A stretch of 13,053 nt of DNA from an uncultured Collinsella sp. (GTDB taxonomy: Bacteria > Actinomycetota > Coriobacteriia > Coriobacteriales > Coriobacteriaceae): assembly GCA_900542235.1 (NCBI GenBank), contig UQNB01000054.1:1-13053 (forward strand), read 5' to 3'. The stretch's first letter is position 1, and each line of letters opens with the position of its first letter. The notes beneath the pieces were generated by a model, which worked only from the letters and a program-made list of their open reading frames with translations, was not told the DNA's origin and did no database searches. Below, in pieces: positions 1 to 7,633 of the stretch. The position numbers were made by a program, and so were the translations under genes.

Positions 1-42
1 CGCGTCCAGCTCGGCGGGCGTTACCTCTAAAGCCTCGGCCAT
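1..42 (-). CDS. prfB: Start of a gene after secA, probably release factor 2 (partial)
   Basis: Only the first 14 codons are in the window, reading MAEALEVTPAELDA and running off the left edge. The ATG overlaps the secA stop codon by one base (TAATG), and an AGGA sits 7 bases upstream inside the end of secA, so the two genes are translationally coupled. The prfB assignment rests on the common secA-prfB gene order in bacteria; 14 residues are too few to recognise the protein. If it is RF2, it would release nascent chains at UGA and UAA codons. Whether it carries the usual programmed frameshift lies outside the window. Confidence 0.45.
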   Translation of the reverse strand, partial: MAEALEVTPAELDA

Positions 43-2849
43 TAACGATTCCTGCCGTGGCAGTACTTGAACTTCTTGCCGCTGCCGCAGGGGCAAAGGT
101 CATTGCGGCCAACGTTGACGTACGGATCGTCGCTCTCGTCCTTGCGGTAGGTAGTCACCTTGCCGCCGTTGTTGACAGCAGCCGGGCCTCCCTGGACGGC
201 CGTACGAGCCTGCACCTGTGCCTGCTTGCGCAGCACCGAGTTGCCGTTGTCGCCATCGACATCGGCGGGGCCGGAGAAGCGCGCCCCCTCGAGCGCGGGG
301 TCCTCCTTGTGCTCCACGGCCTGCGGGGCGGCCTTGATCTCGATGCGCAGGACGGTGCGCAGGTAATCCTCGTACATGGTGTCGACGAGCATCTGGAAGG
401 CACCATAAGCCTCGGTCTTGTACTCGACCAGCGGGTCGCGCTGGCCAAAGCCGCGCAGGCCGATGCCGGTCTTGAGATAGTCCATCTCCTGCAGGTAGTT
501 CATCCAGCGGGTATCGATGACGCGCAGCATGACCTGGGTGTTGAGCTCGCGCATCAGATCCTCGCCCAAGCGCTCGGCCTTCATGTTGTAGCACTTCTCT
601 ACGTAAGCCAGGACATCGGCAGCCAGGGCCTCATAATCCTCGTCGGGGAACTTCGGCGTATCGATGTGGCCGGTGAGCTCCACAACCCACTTGCGCAGGC
701 CTTCCAGGTCGCGCTCGCCCTCGTGGCTGTCCTTGGTGCAGAACTCCTGAACACAGCGGTACACGGTATCGTGCATGACCTCGGTGATGTGATCGGTCAG
801 GTCCTTGCCGTCCAGAATCTTATTTCGCTCGGCGTAGATGACCTGGCGCTGCTTGTTCATGACGTCGTCGTACTCAAGGACGCTCTTGCGCATGGAGAAG
901 TTGATGCTCTCGACCTTGTGCTGGGCGTTCTCGACGGCCTTGGAAATGATCTTGTGCTGGATGGGCATGTCGTCGCCCATGTCGGCCGTGACCATCATCT
1001 TGGAGACGCGGTCCATCCTGTCGCCGCCGAACAGGCGCATGAGGTCGTCCTCGAGCGACAGGTAGAACTGGGTCTCGCCCGGGTCGCCCTGACGGCCGGA
1101 ACGGCCGCGCAGCTGGTTGTCGATACGACGGGATTCATGGCGCTCGGTGCCGATGACGGTCAGGCCGCCGGCGGCAAGCACGCGCTCGCGCTCGGCCTTG
1201 CAGGTCTCCTTGGCCTCGGCGTTAAACTGCTCGAGCTGCTCGGGCGTCACGTCCTCCATGGTCAGGCCCTCGTACTCCAGGCGCTCGCGCACCAGCTCGT
1301 CGGGGTTGCCGCCCAGCAGGATGTCGGTGCCACGACCGGCCATGTTAGTAGCGATGGTCACGGCGCCGTAGCGTCCGGCCTGGGCCACGATATGGGCCTC
1401 GCGCTCGTGGTGCTTGGCGTTGAGGACCTCGTGCGCGATGCCGCGCTTGGTAAGGGCGGCCGACAGCTTCTCGGAGCTTTCGATGGAGACGGTGCCCACC
1501 AGGACCGGCTGGCCCTTGGCGTGACGGCGCTCGACGTCGTCGGCAACGGCGTTGTACTTGGCCTGGATGGTGCGGTACACCAGGTCCTCGTGGTCAACAC
1601 GCTGCACGGGCTTGTTGGAGGGGATGACCTCGACGGGCAGCTTGTAAATCTCGCGGAACTCGGCGTCCTCGGTGAGTGCCGTACCGGTCATGCCGGAGAG
1701 CTTGTCATAGAGACGGAAGTAGTTCTGCAGGGTGATGGTGGCCAGCGTCTGGTTCTCCTCGCGCACGAGCACGCCTTCTTTGGCCTCGATGGCCTGGTGC
1801 AGACCCTCGGAGTAGCGGCGGCCTTCCATAATGCGGCCGGTGAACTCGTCGACGATCTTGACCTCGCCGTTGGTGACCACGTACTGCTTATCGCGGTGGA
1901 ACATGTACTGGGCCTTCAACGCCTGCTGCAGGTGGTTGACCAGCTGGCCCGAAAGGTCGGCATAGATGTCCTCGATCCCCAAGCGGCGCTCGATTTTCTT
2001 AAGGCCGCGCTCGGTGGCGGCGATGGTGTGCTTGGCCTCGTCCATGACGAAGTCGCCCGTGGGCTCAACGTCCTCGGTGGCGGTGAGCATGTCGTGCGAG
2101 ACGTCCTCGCCGCGCTCAAGGCCGCGCACGGCACGCGCGAAGTCCTTGTAGGTGCTGGCGGACTTGGTGCCGGCACCCGAGATGATGAGCGGGGTACGCG
2201 CCTCGTCGATCAGGATGGAGTCGACCTCGTCGACGATGGCGTAATGGTGGCCACGCTGCACGCGCTGCTCGGGGCGGGTGACCATGTTGTCGCGCAGGTA
2301 ATCGAAGCCGAACTCGGAGTTGGTGCCGTAGGTGACGTCGGCCTGGTAGGCCGGACGCTTAAGCTCGAGCGGCATGTTGTTCTGCAGCAGACCGACAGTC
2401 ATGCCCAGGTACTTGTAGATGCGACCCATCCACTCGGAGTCGCGCTTGGCCAGGTAATCGTTGACGGTAACGACGTGTACACCCTTGCCGGCAATAGCGT
2501 TGAGGTAGCCGGCCAGCGTGGAGACCAGGGTCTTGCCTTCGCCGGTCTTCATCTCGGCGATATGCCCCTCGTGCAGTGCCATGGCGCCAATGAGCTGCAC
2601 GTCAAAGTGACGCATGCCCGTGATGCGCTTGGAAGCCTCACGCACGGTGGCAAAAGCCTCGGGGAGCATGTCGTCGAGCGACTCGCCGTTGGCGTAACGC
2701 TCACGGAACTTATCGGTCTGGGCGCGGAGTTCCTCCTCGGTCATCTTCTCAAACTGGGGCTCAAGACCGTTGATTTGGTCAACGATCTTGTAGTAGCGCT
2801 TGAGGTCCTTATCGGATCCAAAGGACAGCAGCTTTGACATGAATCCCAT
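42..2849 (-). CDS. secA: Protein translocase subunit SecA
   Basis: SecA is the ATPase motor that pushes unfolded preproteins through the SecYEG channel at the inner face of the membrane. The 935-residue product is a little longer than E. coli SecA (901). It shows Walker A (MKTGEGKT, about residues 100-107), Walker B DEVD (207-210) followed by SILIDEARTPLIISG, the helicase motor motifs ATNMAGRGTDI and GRSGRQGDPG, and a C-terminal zinc finger with C919, C921, C930 and H931 (LCPCGSGKKFKYCH) of the type that contacts SecB or ribosomes. The ATG at 2849 was chosen because AAGGA lies 7 bases upstream; extending to 2927 adds 26 residues unlike any SecA N-terminus. A low-complexity linker of roughly 60 residues precedes the zinc finger. 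The gene abuts the next one (TAATG). Confidence 0.97.
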   Translation of the reverse strand: MGFMSKLLSFGSDKDLKRYYKIVDQINGLEPQFEKMTEEELRAQTDKFRERYANGESLDDMLPEAFATVREASKRITGMRHFDVQLIGAMALHEGHIAEMKTGEGKTLVSTLAGYLNAIAGKGVHVVTVNDYLAKRDSEWMGRIYKYLGMTVGLLQNNMPLELKRPAYQADVTYGTNSEFGFDYLRDNMVTRPEQRVQRGHHYAIVDEVDSILIDEARTPLIISGAGTKSASTYKDFARAVRGLERGEDVSHDMLTATEDVEPTGDFVMDEAKHTIAATERGLKKIERRLGIEDIYADLSGQLVNHLQQALKAQYMFHRDKQYVVTNGEVKIVDEFTGRIMEGRRYSEGLHQAIEAKEGVLVREENQTLATITLQNYFRLYDKLSGMTGTALTEDAEFREIYKLPVEVIPSNKPVQRVDHEDLVYRTIQAKYNAVADDVERRHAKGQPVLVGTVSIESSEKLSAALTKRGIAHEVLNAKHHEREAHIVAQAGRYGAVTIATNMAGRGTDILLGGNPDELVRERLEYEGLTMEDVTPEQLEQFNAEAKETCKAERERVLAAGGLTVIGTERHESRRIDNQLRGRSGRQGDPGETQFYLSLEDDLMRLFGGDRMDRVSKMMVTADMGDDMPIQHKIISKAVENAQHKVESINFSMRKSVLEYDDVMNKQRQVIYAERNKILDGKDLTDHITEVMHDTVYRCVQEFCTKDSHEGERDLEGLRKWVVELTGHIDTPKFPDEDYEALAADVLAYVEKCYNMKAERLGEDLMRELNTQVMLRVIDTRWMNYLQEMDYLKTGIGLRGFGQRDPLVEYKTEAYGAFQMLVDTMYEDYLRTVLRIEIKAAPQAVEHKEDPALEGARFSGPADVDGDNGNSVLRKQAQVQARTAVQGGPAAVNNGGKVTTYRKDESDDPYVNVGRNDLCPCGSGKKFKYCHGRNR

Positions 2850-2980
2850 GTGGTTTTCCTTTTTTGGCCATCGCCCACGCCATGCAGCCTTGGGCGAGTT
2901 AAACACAGATAATTGTACTTTAGCCAAACAGGGCGCGCCCTATACGGTCGACCTCGACCGCCACGTAATAACTACGACCA

Positions 2981-3015
2981 ACCTGCCAAAAAGGGACAGG
3001 TTTATTTTGGCAGGT
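2981..3015. repeat. Perfect inverted repeat enclosing GGGACAGG
   Basis: The arms ACCTGCCAAAA (2981-2991) and TTTTGGCAGGT (3005-3015) are exact reverse complements around a 13-base loop. The loop contains GGGACAGGT, the same core that builds the neighbouring palindrome at 3047-3113. There is no T-run of terminator type on either strand, so a repeat element is a better reading than a terminator. Confidence 0.75.
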
Positions 3016-3046
3016 TTTATCTGGACAAACGCCGCATCTCTACCAT

Positions 3047-3113
3047 TTGGTGCAAACGAGCCTGTCCCCTTCGCACCAATTTGGCGCCATGGGGACAGGT
3101 CCGTTTGCACCAA
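3047..3113. repeat. 67-bp imperfect palindrome, REP-like (GGGGACAGG core)
   Basis: The left arm is TTGGTGCAAACG (3047-3058), then AG, then CCTGTCCCC (3061-3069). The right arm is GGGGACAGG (3091-3099), then TC, then CGTTTGCACCAA (3102-3113). 21 of 23 positions pair, around a 21-base loop. It lies directly beyond the rpmE terminator. The GGGGACAG core recurs at 2993 and at 12946-12984, so this looks like one copy of a dispersed intergenic repeat family. A link to REP-associated tyrosine transposases is inference; none is in this window. Confidence 0.75.
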
Positions 3114-3157
3114 TAAAAAGAAAAGGGCCGCGCACCCAAATGGATACGCGGCCCTTT
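3112..3157 (-). terminator. Rho-independent terminator of rpmE
   Basis: On the minus strand an 11-bp perfect stem (AAAGGGCCGCG pairing with CGCGGCCCTTT, plus coordinates 3147-3157 and 3122-3132) with a 14-base loop is followed by TTTTCTTTTTATTG. It lies 35 bases past the rpmE stop and separates rpmE from secA. Confidence 0.9.
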
Positions 3158-3191
3158 AGCCATGAATGCGAGCGATTCCGCGGCGAGCTAT

Positions 3192-3617
3192 TTACTCAGC
3201 AGCCTCGGTGGTCTCGGCCTCGGCAGCGGCCTCCTCGACGGAAGCCTCTGCGGGAGCCTCGGCGGCCTGCTTGGCAGCCTCCTCGGCAAACTTAGCGGCA
3301 CGCTTAGCCTTCTCGGCAGCCTTAGCCTCAGCGGCGGCCTTGCGAGCGGCCTCGGCCTCAGCAGCCTTGGCGGCCTTGGCAGCCTTGGCCTCCTCAGCCT
3401 TCTTGAGCTGGGCGGCAGCGGCGCCACCGAACTTGTCGGCGAAGCGCTGGACGCGTCCACCGGTGTCGACGAACTTCTGCTGGCCGGTGTAGAACGGGTG
3501 GCACTCGTTGCAAAGCTCGACCTTCATCTCGGACACGGTAGCGTGCGTCTTGAAGGTGTTGCCGCAGGAGCACGTCACCGTGCACTCGACATACTGGGGA
3601 TGGATACCCTGCTTCAT
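3192..3617 (-). CDS. rpmE: 50S ribosomal protein L31, zinc-binding type, with long tail
   Basis: L31 sits in the central protuberance of the 50S subunit and helps form the bridge to the 30S head. Residues 1-67 match the family (MKQGIHPQYVECTVTCSCGN, then HPFYTGQQKFVDTGGRVQRF) and keep all four zinc-binding cysteines, C16, C18, C36 and C39, so it is the zinc-containing paralogue. From about residue 68 to 141 the protein continues as an Ala/Lys/Glu-rich, probably helical or coiled-coil tail that ends in acidic repeats. L31 is normally 65-90 residues, so the tail almost doubles it. AAGGAG lies 7 bases before the ATG. It is a single-gene unit with its own promoter (3702-3730), structured leader and terminator. 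Confidence 0.95.
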   Translation of the reverse strand: MKQGIHPQYVECTVTCSCGNTFKTHATVSEMKVELCNECHPFYTGQQKFVDTGGRVQRFADKFGGAAAAQLKKAEEAKAAKAAKAAEAEAARKAAAEAKAAEKAKRAAKFAEEAAKQAAEAPAEASVEEAAAEAETTEAAE

Positions 3618-3694
3618 GGTAGGACTCCTTATTGGTCAGGCGCTGGTTACCGATCAGCGCATAAGGCGTCTTGGTTTCCGACCAAGACAACAAA
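3618..3694 (-). promoter_or_regulatory. Structured 5' leader of rpmE (candidate L31 ribosomal leader)
   Basis: Between the predicted transcription start and the ribosome binding site lie two adjacent hairpins. The first has 8-bp perfect arms GTCTTGGT/ACCAAGAC around 5 bases (3668-3688). The second has GCGCTG/CAGCGC arms around 9 bases (3640-3660). Ribosomal protein genes often carry leaders bound by their own product, and several L31 leader classes have been proposed, including one from Coriobacteria. Assignment to that class is inference; the paired arms are seen directly. Confidence 0.5.
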
Positions 3695-3701
3695 CTCGGC
3701 T

Positions 3702-3730
3702 ATGGTACCACGGCGCCGCGCGTCCCACAA
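3702..3730 (-). promoter_or_regulatory. Sigma-70-type promoter of rpmE
   Basis: The minus strand carries -35 TTGTGG (3725-3730), a 17-base spacer and -10 TACCAT (3702-3707) with an extended-type TGG just upstream of it. The predicted start near 3695 falls immediately before the first leader hairpin. Confidence 0.65.
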
Positions 3731-3804
3731 AAGGTTCACGGTCTTTTCGGCACAGCACGAACTGGCCCTTGAATATCAACTATCATCCGAACACTCCCCC
3801 ACAT

Positions 3805-5613
3805 TCATCCCTCGTATGTATCGAGGTATTCCTGCTTGAGCGTCTGCGAGGACGACTCGGTCTTTTCCACGAGCGTGCCGGCCTCGATGAAGTAGAACGA
3901 GTCGGTGAGGTCTGCCAGGTCGTCGAGCAGATGGCTTGAAATGAGCACGCTTCGTCCCCGCGCCACCTCGCTGCGCATCGCGTCGCAGGAGGTTTTCCGC
4001 TTTCCCGGATCGAGGCCGTTCAGCGGTTCATCGAGGATGAGGTACGGGCAATCGGTCGCTATCGCCATGGCAAGCTTTACCTGCTGCTTCATTCCTGTCG
4101 AGAGTTTACGGGTCGGCTTGTCGAGATATGGGGAGATTCCGAGGGAGTCGCAGAGCGAGTCGATGTCGGCGGCCGATTTCCACGCCTCCCTAACGAAAGC
4201 AAGGTGCTCGATGGCCGATAGCGTGGGGTAGAGATCCGCGCCGCCCGAAGAGCTCAGGTAGACAAGTTCTGCAAATTCGGCTGATCGACGTTGGCAGATT
4301 CCGTCTGCCGCCAGGCTTCCCGAGCGGATGCGGGTGGGAAATTGGCCCGACAGCGCTTCAAGAAGGGTGGTTTTCCCCGAGCCGTTGGGAGCAACGAGGC
4401 CCGCCGCCGTTCCCGGGCTCAAGAAAAGCGATCCGATTGAAAGTATCGTCGTGCTTCCGTATCCCACGCTCGCGTCTAGAAGCTCGAGCCCATGGTGCTT
4501 TTTCGCGGGTCCAGGCTGTTTGGGGGAACGTGCCGCAACGGCGCCGACCGCAAAAAAGACCGCGACGTATATCAGGGCCACGGCAAGCATCGATGCACCG
4601 CTTGAATCGGAGCCAATGAATTCTGTTGGGAAGCATCCTACGTAACCCGTTGCCTCGATAGGCGAGAATACGGCCAGCGGCAGGAGATTGAGCGCGGCGC
4701 TATGCTCCAGTGCCGAATCGGACAGTAACGGGAATACCGGGGCCGCGACAAGCAGCGCGGAGGTAAGGGGGCCTGCGAGGACGCGCCTCGTTGCGGTCGA
4801 TAGGACGACGGAACAAACGGATATTAAGGTTCCGCCCGCAAGAAGCGCGATAAGCAGGGCTGTGAGGACGTTTCCCGCAGTCGTGGTGGTAAGCGCGCCG
4901 TCATGGAAGAAGGCGATCGGGTACCCAATTTGCCCGAAGCCGTTTAGGGCCAAGGCGTAAATGCCCCCGGGTGCAAGGCCGGCGAGGAGCATCGCGGTCC
5001 CCGCGGCGATTATCGAAAACACGATCTGGATAAGGCGCCGGAATTTGGACACGGGCGCCTTCGCCGCCAGGGTCGCAGGCCTTGTGGCCCCGAGCAGGAG
5101 TATCGACGAGAGAAGGAAGGGAATGAAGGGAAGGAAAGACGGCACCATGGCAATGGCGTAAGGCAGGAAGGAAAGGAATGGCAGGTCGCTTGCGGAGGCC
5201 GGGATATCCGTGATGCCGGAGCTGCTCAGGGCACGGCAATATGCGAGCGCTGCGTCATTGGTCTCTCGGTCTCCCACGATGGACCCGGATTGGAAGCCTT
5301 CGCCCATGAGCGCGTAGTAGCTCTCGGCAGAATCGAGAAAGGCGGCGTCGGTTTGAGCGGCAAGAGCGGCGTTCGCGTATCTTGCAAGCTCCGCGTCGAC
5401 TTGCTGCTCTGGCGATAGGTCTACGCCGTTGGCTTGGGGTGCGCGCGTATTGAATGCGTCGACAAAGCTCTGCATGCCCTGCTTCATAAAGAAGGGTCCG
5501 TAAATGGGTGAATTGAACGCAATGGGGATGGAGAAGGCTGCGGCAAGAACGAGCGTAGAGATCCATACGGCCCTGTCTCTTAGGATTAGTTTGAGAAGAA
5601 GTCGACAGTACAT
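3805..5613 (-). CDS. Single-chain ABC-2 permease-ATPase fusion (putative exporter)
   Basis: This 602-residue protein joins an N-terminal ABC-2-type membrane domain to a C-terminal nucleotide-binding domain. The membrane part has one helix at about 15-35, a long probably extracytoplasmic loop (about 36-143) and then roughly five helices to 362. Residues 215-232 carry P-x8-NGxGx3YP, shared with the two separate permeases upstream. The ATPase part shows Walker A APNGSGKTT (408-416), signature LSTGMKQQ (504-511), Walker B YLILDEP (524-530) and the switch histidine H561. The Q-loop position reads YLSSS, lacking the usual glutamine. ABC-2 permeases and their ATPases are normally separate polypeptides, so the fusion is notable. 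AGGTG lies 7 bases before the ATG. It is separated by 153 bp from the upstream ATPase and could be in the same transcript. The substrate is unknown. Confidence 0.85.
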   Translation of the reverse strand: MYCRLLLKLILRDRAVWISTLVLAAAFSIPIAFNSPIYGPFFMKQGMQSFVDAFNTRAPQANGVDLSPEQQVDAELARYANAALAAQTDAAFLDSAESYYALMGEGFQSGSIVGDRETNDAALAYCRALSSSGITDIPASASDLPFLSFLPYAIAMVPSFLPFIPFLLSSILLLGATRPATLAAKAPVSKFRRLIQIVFSIIAAGTAMLLAGLAPGGIYALALNGFGQIGYPIAFFHDGALTTTTAGNVLTALLIALLAGGTLISVCSVVLSTATRRVLAGPLTSALLVAAPVFPLLSDSALEHSAALNLLPLAVFSPIEATGYVGCFPTEFIGSDSSGASMLAVALIYVAVFFAVGAVAARSPKQPGPAKKHHGLELLDASVGYGSTTILSIGSLFLSPGTAAGLVAPNGSGKTTLLEALSGQFPTRIRSGSLAADGICQRRSAEFAELVYLSSSGGADLYPTLSAIEHLAFVREAWKSAADIDSLCDSLGISPYLDKPTRKLSTGMKQQVKLAMAIATDCPYLILDEPLNGLDPGKRKTSCDAMRSEVARGRSVLISSHLLDDLADLTDSFYFIEAGTLVEKTESSSQTLKQEYLDTYEG

Positions 5614-5632
5614 TTAGAAGCACCTACGTTCC

Positions 5633-5764
5633 TCAAAGAATTGTTAGATTAAAAGTAACAGACCGGATGAAGATACGTGCGACGGGGGCGAGGCGAATGG
5701 CTGAGCGGTATCGATATGCGGGTTCAACGGTATCACATTGGCCACATAGATTTTTAACTTGCAT
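5633..5764 (-). CDS. Possible 43-residue ORF between the two ATPase genes
   Basis: In the gap after the ATPase gene, an ATG two bases beyond its stop codon opens 43 codons beginning MQVKNLCGQCDTVEP and ending in VTFNLTIL. It contains one CxxC pair and is otherwise basic. GGGCGGG precedes the ATG at a usable distance. It resembles no family I recognise; the MQVKNL start is also how many ABC ATPases begin, so it may be a degenerate remnant or chance. Its stop lies about 20 bases before the fusion gene's start. Confidence 0.2.
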   Translation of the reverse strand: MQVKNLCGQCDTVEPAYRYRSAIRLAPVARIFIRSVTFNLTIL

Positions 5765-5766
5765 TT

Positions 5767-6507
5767 CTACCCGCCCTTTTCGTAGAGTCGCCGATACGTG
5801 CTTAGCGCACCCTCGGCGCGTCCAGCAGGCTTTGCGAAATGGGATCCAGGAGACTTCGGCGCAGCATCATCTTGCGGAATGCTTCTAATGAGCCTCCCAT
5901 CCTTCAAAAACAGAATCTCATCGCACAGCCTATCGACCGAATCCAAGATGTGGGATGACATGATGATGCACGTACCAGAATCGGCCAGCTTCCTGAGAAT
6001 CTCGGAATGCAAGTCCACCCTGCTGGGGTCGAGCGCGTTCATGGGCTCATCTAATAGAAGGTACCGCGCGCCCGTCGCATACGCAATCGCCAGGGTAAGC
6101 TGCTGCTTCATGCCCTGGCTCAGAGTGCAGATCCTCATCTTCGCGAACTCGCCTATCTGCGTTTGTTCCACTATCTCTTCGATATCGCGAGCATGCGGCC
6201 ACATATCGCAAACCATCTTGAGGTGATCTTCCGCACGCAATCCGGGATACAGCAGCGTCCCCTCACCAGGTGCATAGAAGATCATAGAACGGACCTCTCT
6301 CGCACCCGTACCCTGTACCTCATCCAGAACGATGCTCCCGTCCACGCGAGGACCCGGCAAACCTGCCATCGCACGCAGCAACGTCGTCTTTCCATGCCCG
6401 TTCGGAGCGACGAGACCGTAGACCGTACCCGGGGCAAACTCAGCGTTCACCGAATCTACGAGCACCTTCTTTCCATAAGAGATCGTCAGCGTTTGAAGGT
6501 CAATCAT
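5767..6507 (-). CDS. ABC transporter ATP-binding protein
   Basis: This 246-residue stand-alone nucleotide-binding subunit is of the type that drives ABC-2 exporters. It has Walker A APNGHGKTT (34-42), signature LSQGMKQQ (129-136), Walker B YLLLDEP (149-155), D-loop NALDP and switch histidine H186. At the Q-loop position the sequence is FYAPGE where YLPQE or YLPEE is usual, so glutamine is replaced by glycine. The start MIDLQTLTISYG at 6507 was chosen because AGGGG lies 9 bases upstream; an ATG at 6516 overlaps the preceding permease stop (ATGA) but has its Shine-Dalgarno directly abutting. Either way it is translationally coupled to the permease. It resembles the ATPase half of the downstream fusion, including a C-terminal Tyr-rich helix (LSTYRRLYE against LKQEYLDTYE). 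Confidence 0.92.
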   Translation of the reverse strand: MIDLQTLTISYGKKVLVDSVNAEFAPGTVYGLVAPNGHGKTTLLRAMAGLPGPRVDGSIVLDEVQGTGAREVRSMIFYAPGEGTLLYPGLRAEDHLKMVCDMWPHARDIEEIVEQTQIGEFAKMRICTLSQGMKQQLTLAIAYATGARYLLLDEPMNALDPSRVDLHSEILRKLADSGTCIIMSSHILDSVDRLCDEILFLKDGRLIRSIPQDDAAPKSPGSHFAKPAGRAEGALSTYRRLYEKGG

Positions 6508-6512
6508 CGAGA

Positions 6513-7628
6513 TCATCCCCTTTCGATCTTTGGAACACTCAGGCGCACCATCAACGGAGATACGGCGCCCAAGACCACCAGCAGAGCGCCCGATGCGCCG
6601 ACGACCTCTCCAAAAGGCATCGCGTTCGTCCCTCGCCCAAGGAACCCAATCGTCCCCACCTGGGAAGCGGGATCAAACGAGGCGAATGGAGCCAGCAGCG
6701 CGACGCCCATGCCCACGCTTTCAACATGAGCGCTCAACGAACCCAACACCAAGAGAACCGCGCAAACCATTCCGGTGACAACGGGGTTGCGGCTAATCGC
6801 TGCTGTCAACGCAGCGACGACGGAAATCACGCCGTATGCCATGACCAGCAACGGAATACTGCACAACACCGCCTCCCCCACCATGGACGTTGTCGAAGCT
6901 CCCGCCCGAATGAGAGCGACGGGATACTCCGATCCACCCGCACCGTTCTTAATCACGGACACAACGACAGCGGGAACCATCGACACCAAAAGCAGCACCA
7001 AGCCAAGCAGGAGAGCCAGCGCAACAGCCGTCAGAAAACGCACATGCGCTGTTGCGGGGATCTGGAGAACCAGAAGGGAACGACACTGCAGGTGGGTGCA
7101 CGCGAGCGATGTGACAACCACGGGCAACAGCAAAAATAAGGAGGGAAGCGCTGCCTGGAGATACGAAAGGAGGATTAATGGGGGCATCTTCGTACTTAAC
7201 TCGTAAACCTTGGGGTCCGGCAAGCTCGCGATCGACTCAAGCAGAAGGGCGCGCGCCTCCGCACGAGAAGGAGTCTCCGGCTCGATTCCGATCGATTGCA
7301 GGAGAGTCGCATCTGCCGCGCCCAGCTCACCTCGAGCGCGCTCGTACGTCGCAAGGCTTCGAAACCCCTCCGCAGGCATAGGCGCGTACACGAAACCCGA
7401 AAGAGCATCCCGCATGTCTTCCAGGGCCGCTTTGCCCTCGACGTCCATATTCGCAGCGTTCTGCTCTAGATACCGATCTATTGAACGGAGCTCCCCATCC
7501 CTATACCGAACAGCGGAAACGTTATCAGCGTCAGGAAACATCTCGACCAGAGCCGGGGCCAGCATCGTCGTCGACATTGCAATCGCGCATACGGCGAGGG
7601 TAGGAGAACGCAGGAGCAGTTTCCCCAT
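6513..7628 (-). CDS. ABC-2-type permease (middle gene)
   Basis: A 371-residue integral membrane protein with one helix near the N-terminus (about 9-29), a roughly 115-residue polar loop (31-147) and a bundle of five or so helices (about 150-362). It carries the locus signature P219-x8-NGAG...YP236 at the end of a hydrophobic helix. The ATG at 7628 is 5 bases after the stop of the previous permease; no clear Shine-Dalgarno is visible, so it probably relies on translational coupling. The N-terminus is slightly short of the related permeases, but no in-frame start lies immediately upstream. It overlaps the downstream ATPase region by ATGA. It probably forms the membrane channel with the neighbouring permease. 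Confidence 0.85.
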   Translation of the reverse strand: MGKLLLRSPTLAVCAIAMSTTMLAPALVEMFPDADNVSAVRYRDGELRSIDRYLEQNAANMDVEGKAALEDMRDALSGFVYAPMPAEGFRSLATYERARGELGAADATLLQSIGIEPETPSRAEARALLLESIASLPDPKVYELSTKMPPLILLSYLQAALPSLFLLLPVVVTSLACTHLQCRSLLVLQIPATAHVRFLTAVALALLLGLVLLLVSMVPAVVVSVIKNGAGGSEYPVALIRAGASTTSMVGEAVLCSIPLLVMAYGVISVVAALTAAISRNPVVTGMVCAVLLVLGSLSAHVESVGMGVALLAPFASFDPASQVGTIGFLGRGTNAMPFGEVVGASGALLVVLGAVSPLMVRLSVPKIERG

Positions 7629-7633
7629 CGTTC

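Larger units (their letters stand above)
2850..3191. other. secA-rpmE spacer with palindromes and the secA leader
   Basis: This 342-bp stretch has no convincing gene. Reading from secA outward it holds the secA ribosome binding site (2856-2862), a possible minus-strand -10 TACAAT (2912-2917) without a good -35, a perfect palindrome AGGGCGCGCCCT (2930-2941), a CGGTCGA-CC-TCGACCG inverted repeat (2945-2960), an 11-bp-arm inverted repeat (2981-3015), a long imperfect inverted repeat (3047-3113) and the rpmE terminator (3112-3157). Short ORFs here start without ribosome binding sites and cross the palindromes, so I leave them out. Confidence 0.6.

Noticed and set aside
57..2837. 926-codon open frame antisense to secA
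   Set aside because: It lies wholly opposite secA, has Leu/Val/Gly/His-rich content typical of the reverse frame of GC-rich codons, and has no ribosome binding site or recognisable domain.
2850..2927. Extended secA start adding 26 residues
   Set aside because: The extension has no Shine-Dalgarno, is unlike SecA N-termini and crosses the leader; the ATG at 2849 has AAGGA at good distance.
3162..3839. Plus-strand ORF rich in Gly, Leu and Ser opposite rpmE
   Set aside because: Its low-complexity composition is the mirror of the Ala/Lys/Glu tail of L31; rpmE explains the region.
5690..5750. tRNA-like pieces (GGCTGAGCGG and GGGTTCAA)
   Set aside because: They resemble a D-arm and a T-loop, but no acceptor stem, anticodon arm or proper spacing is present.
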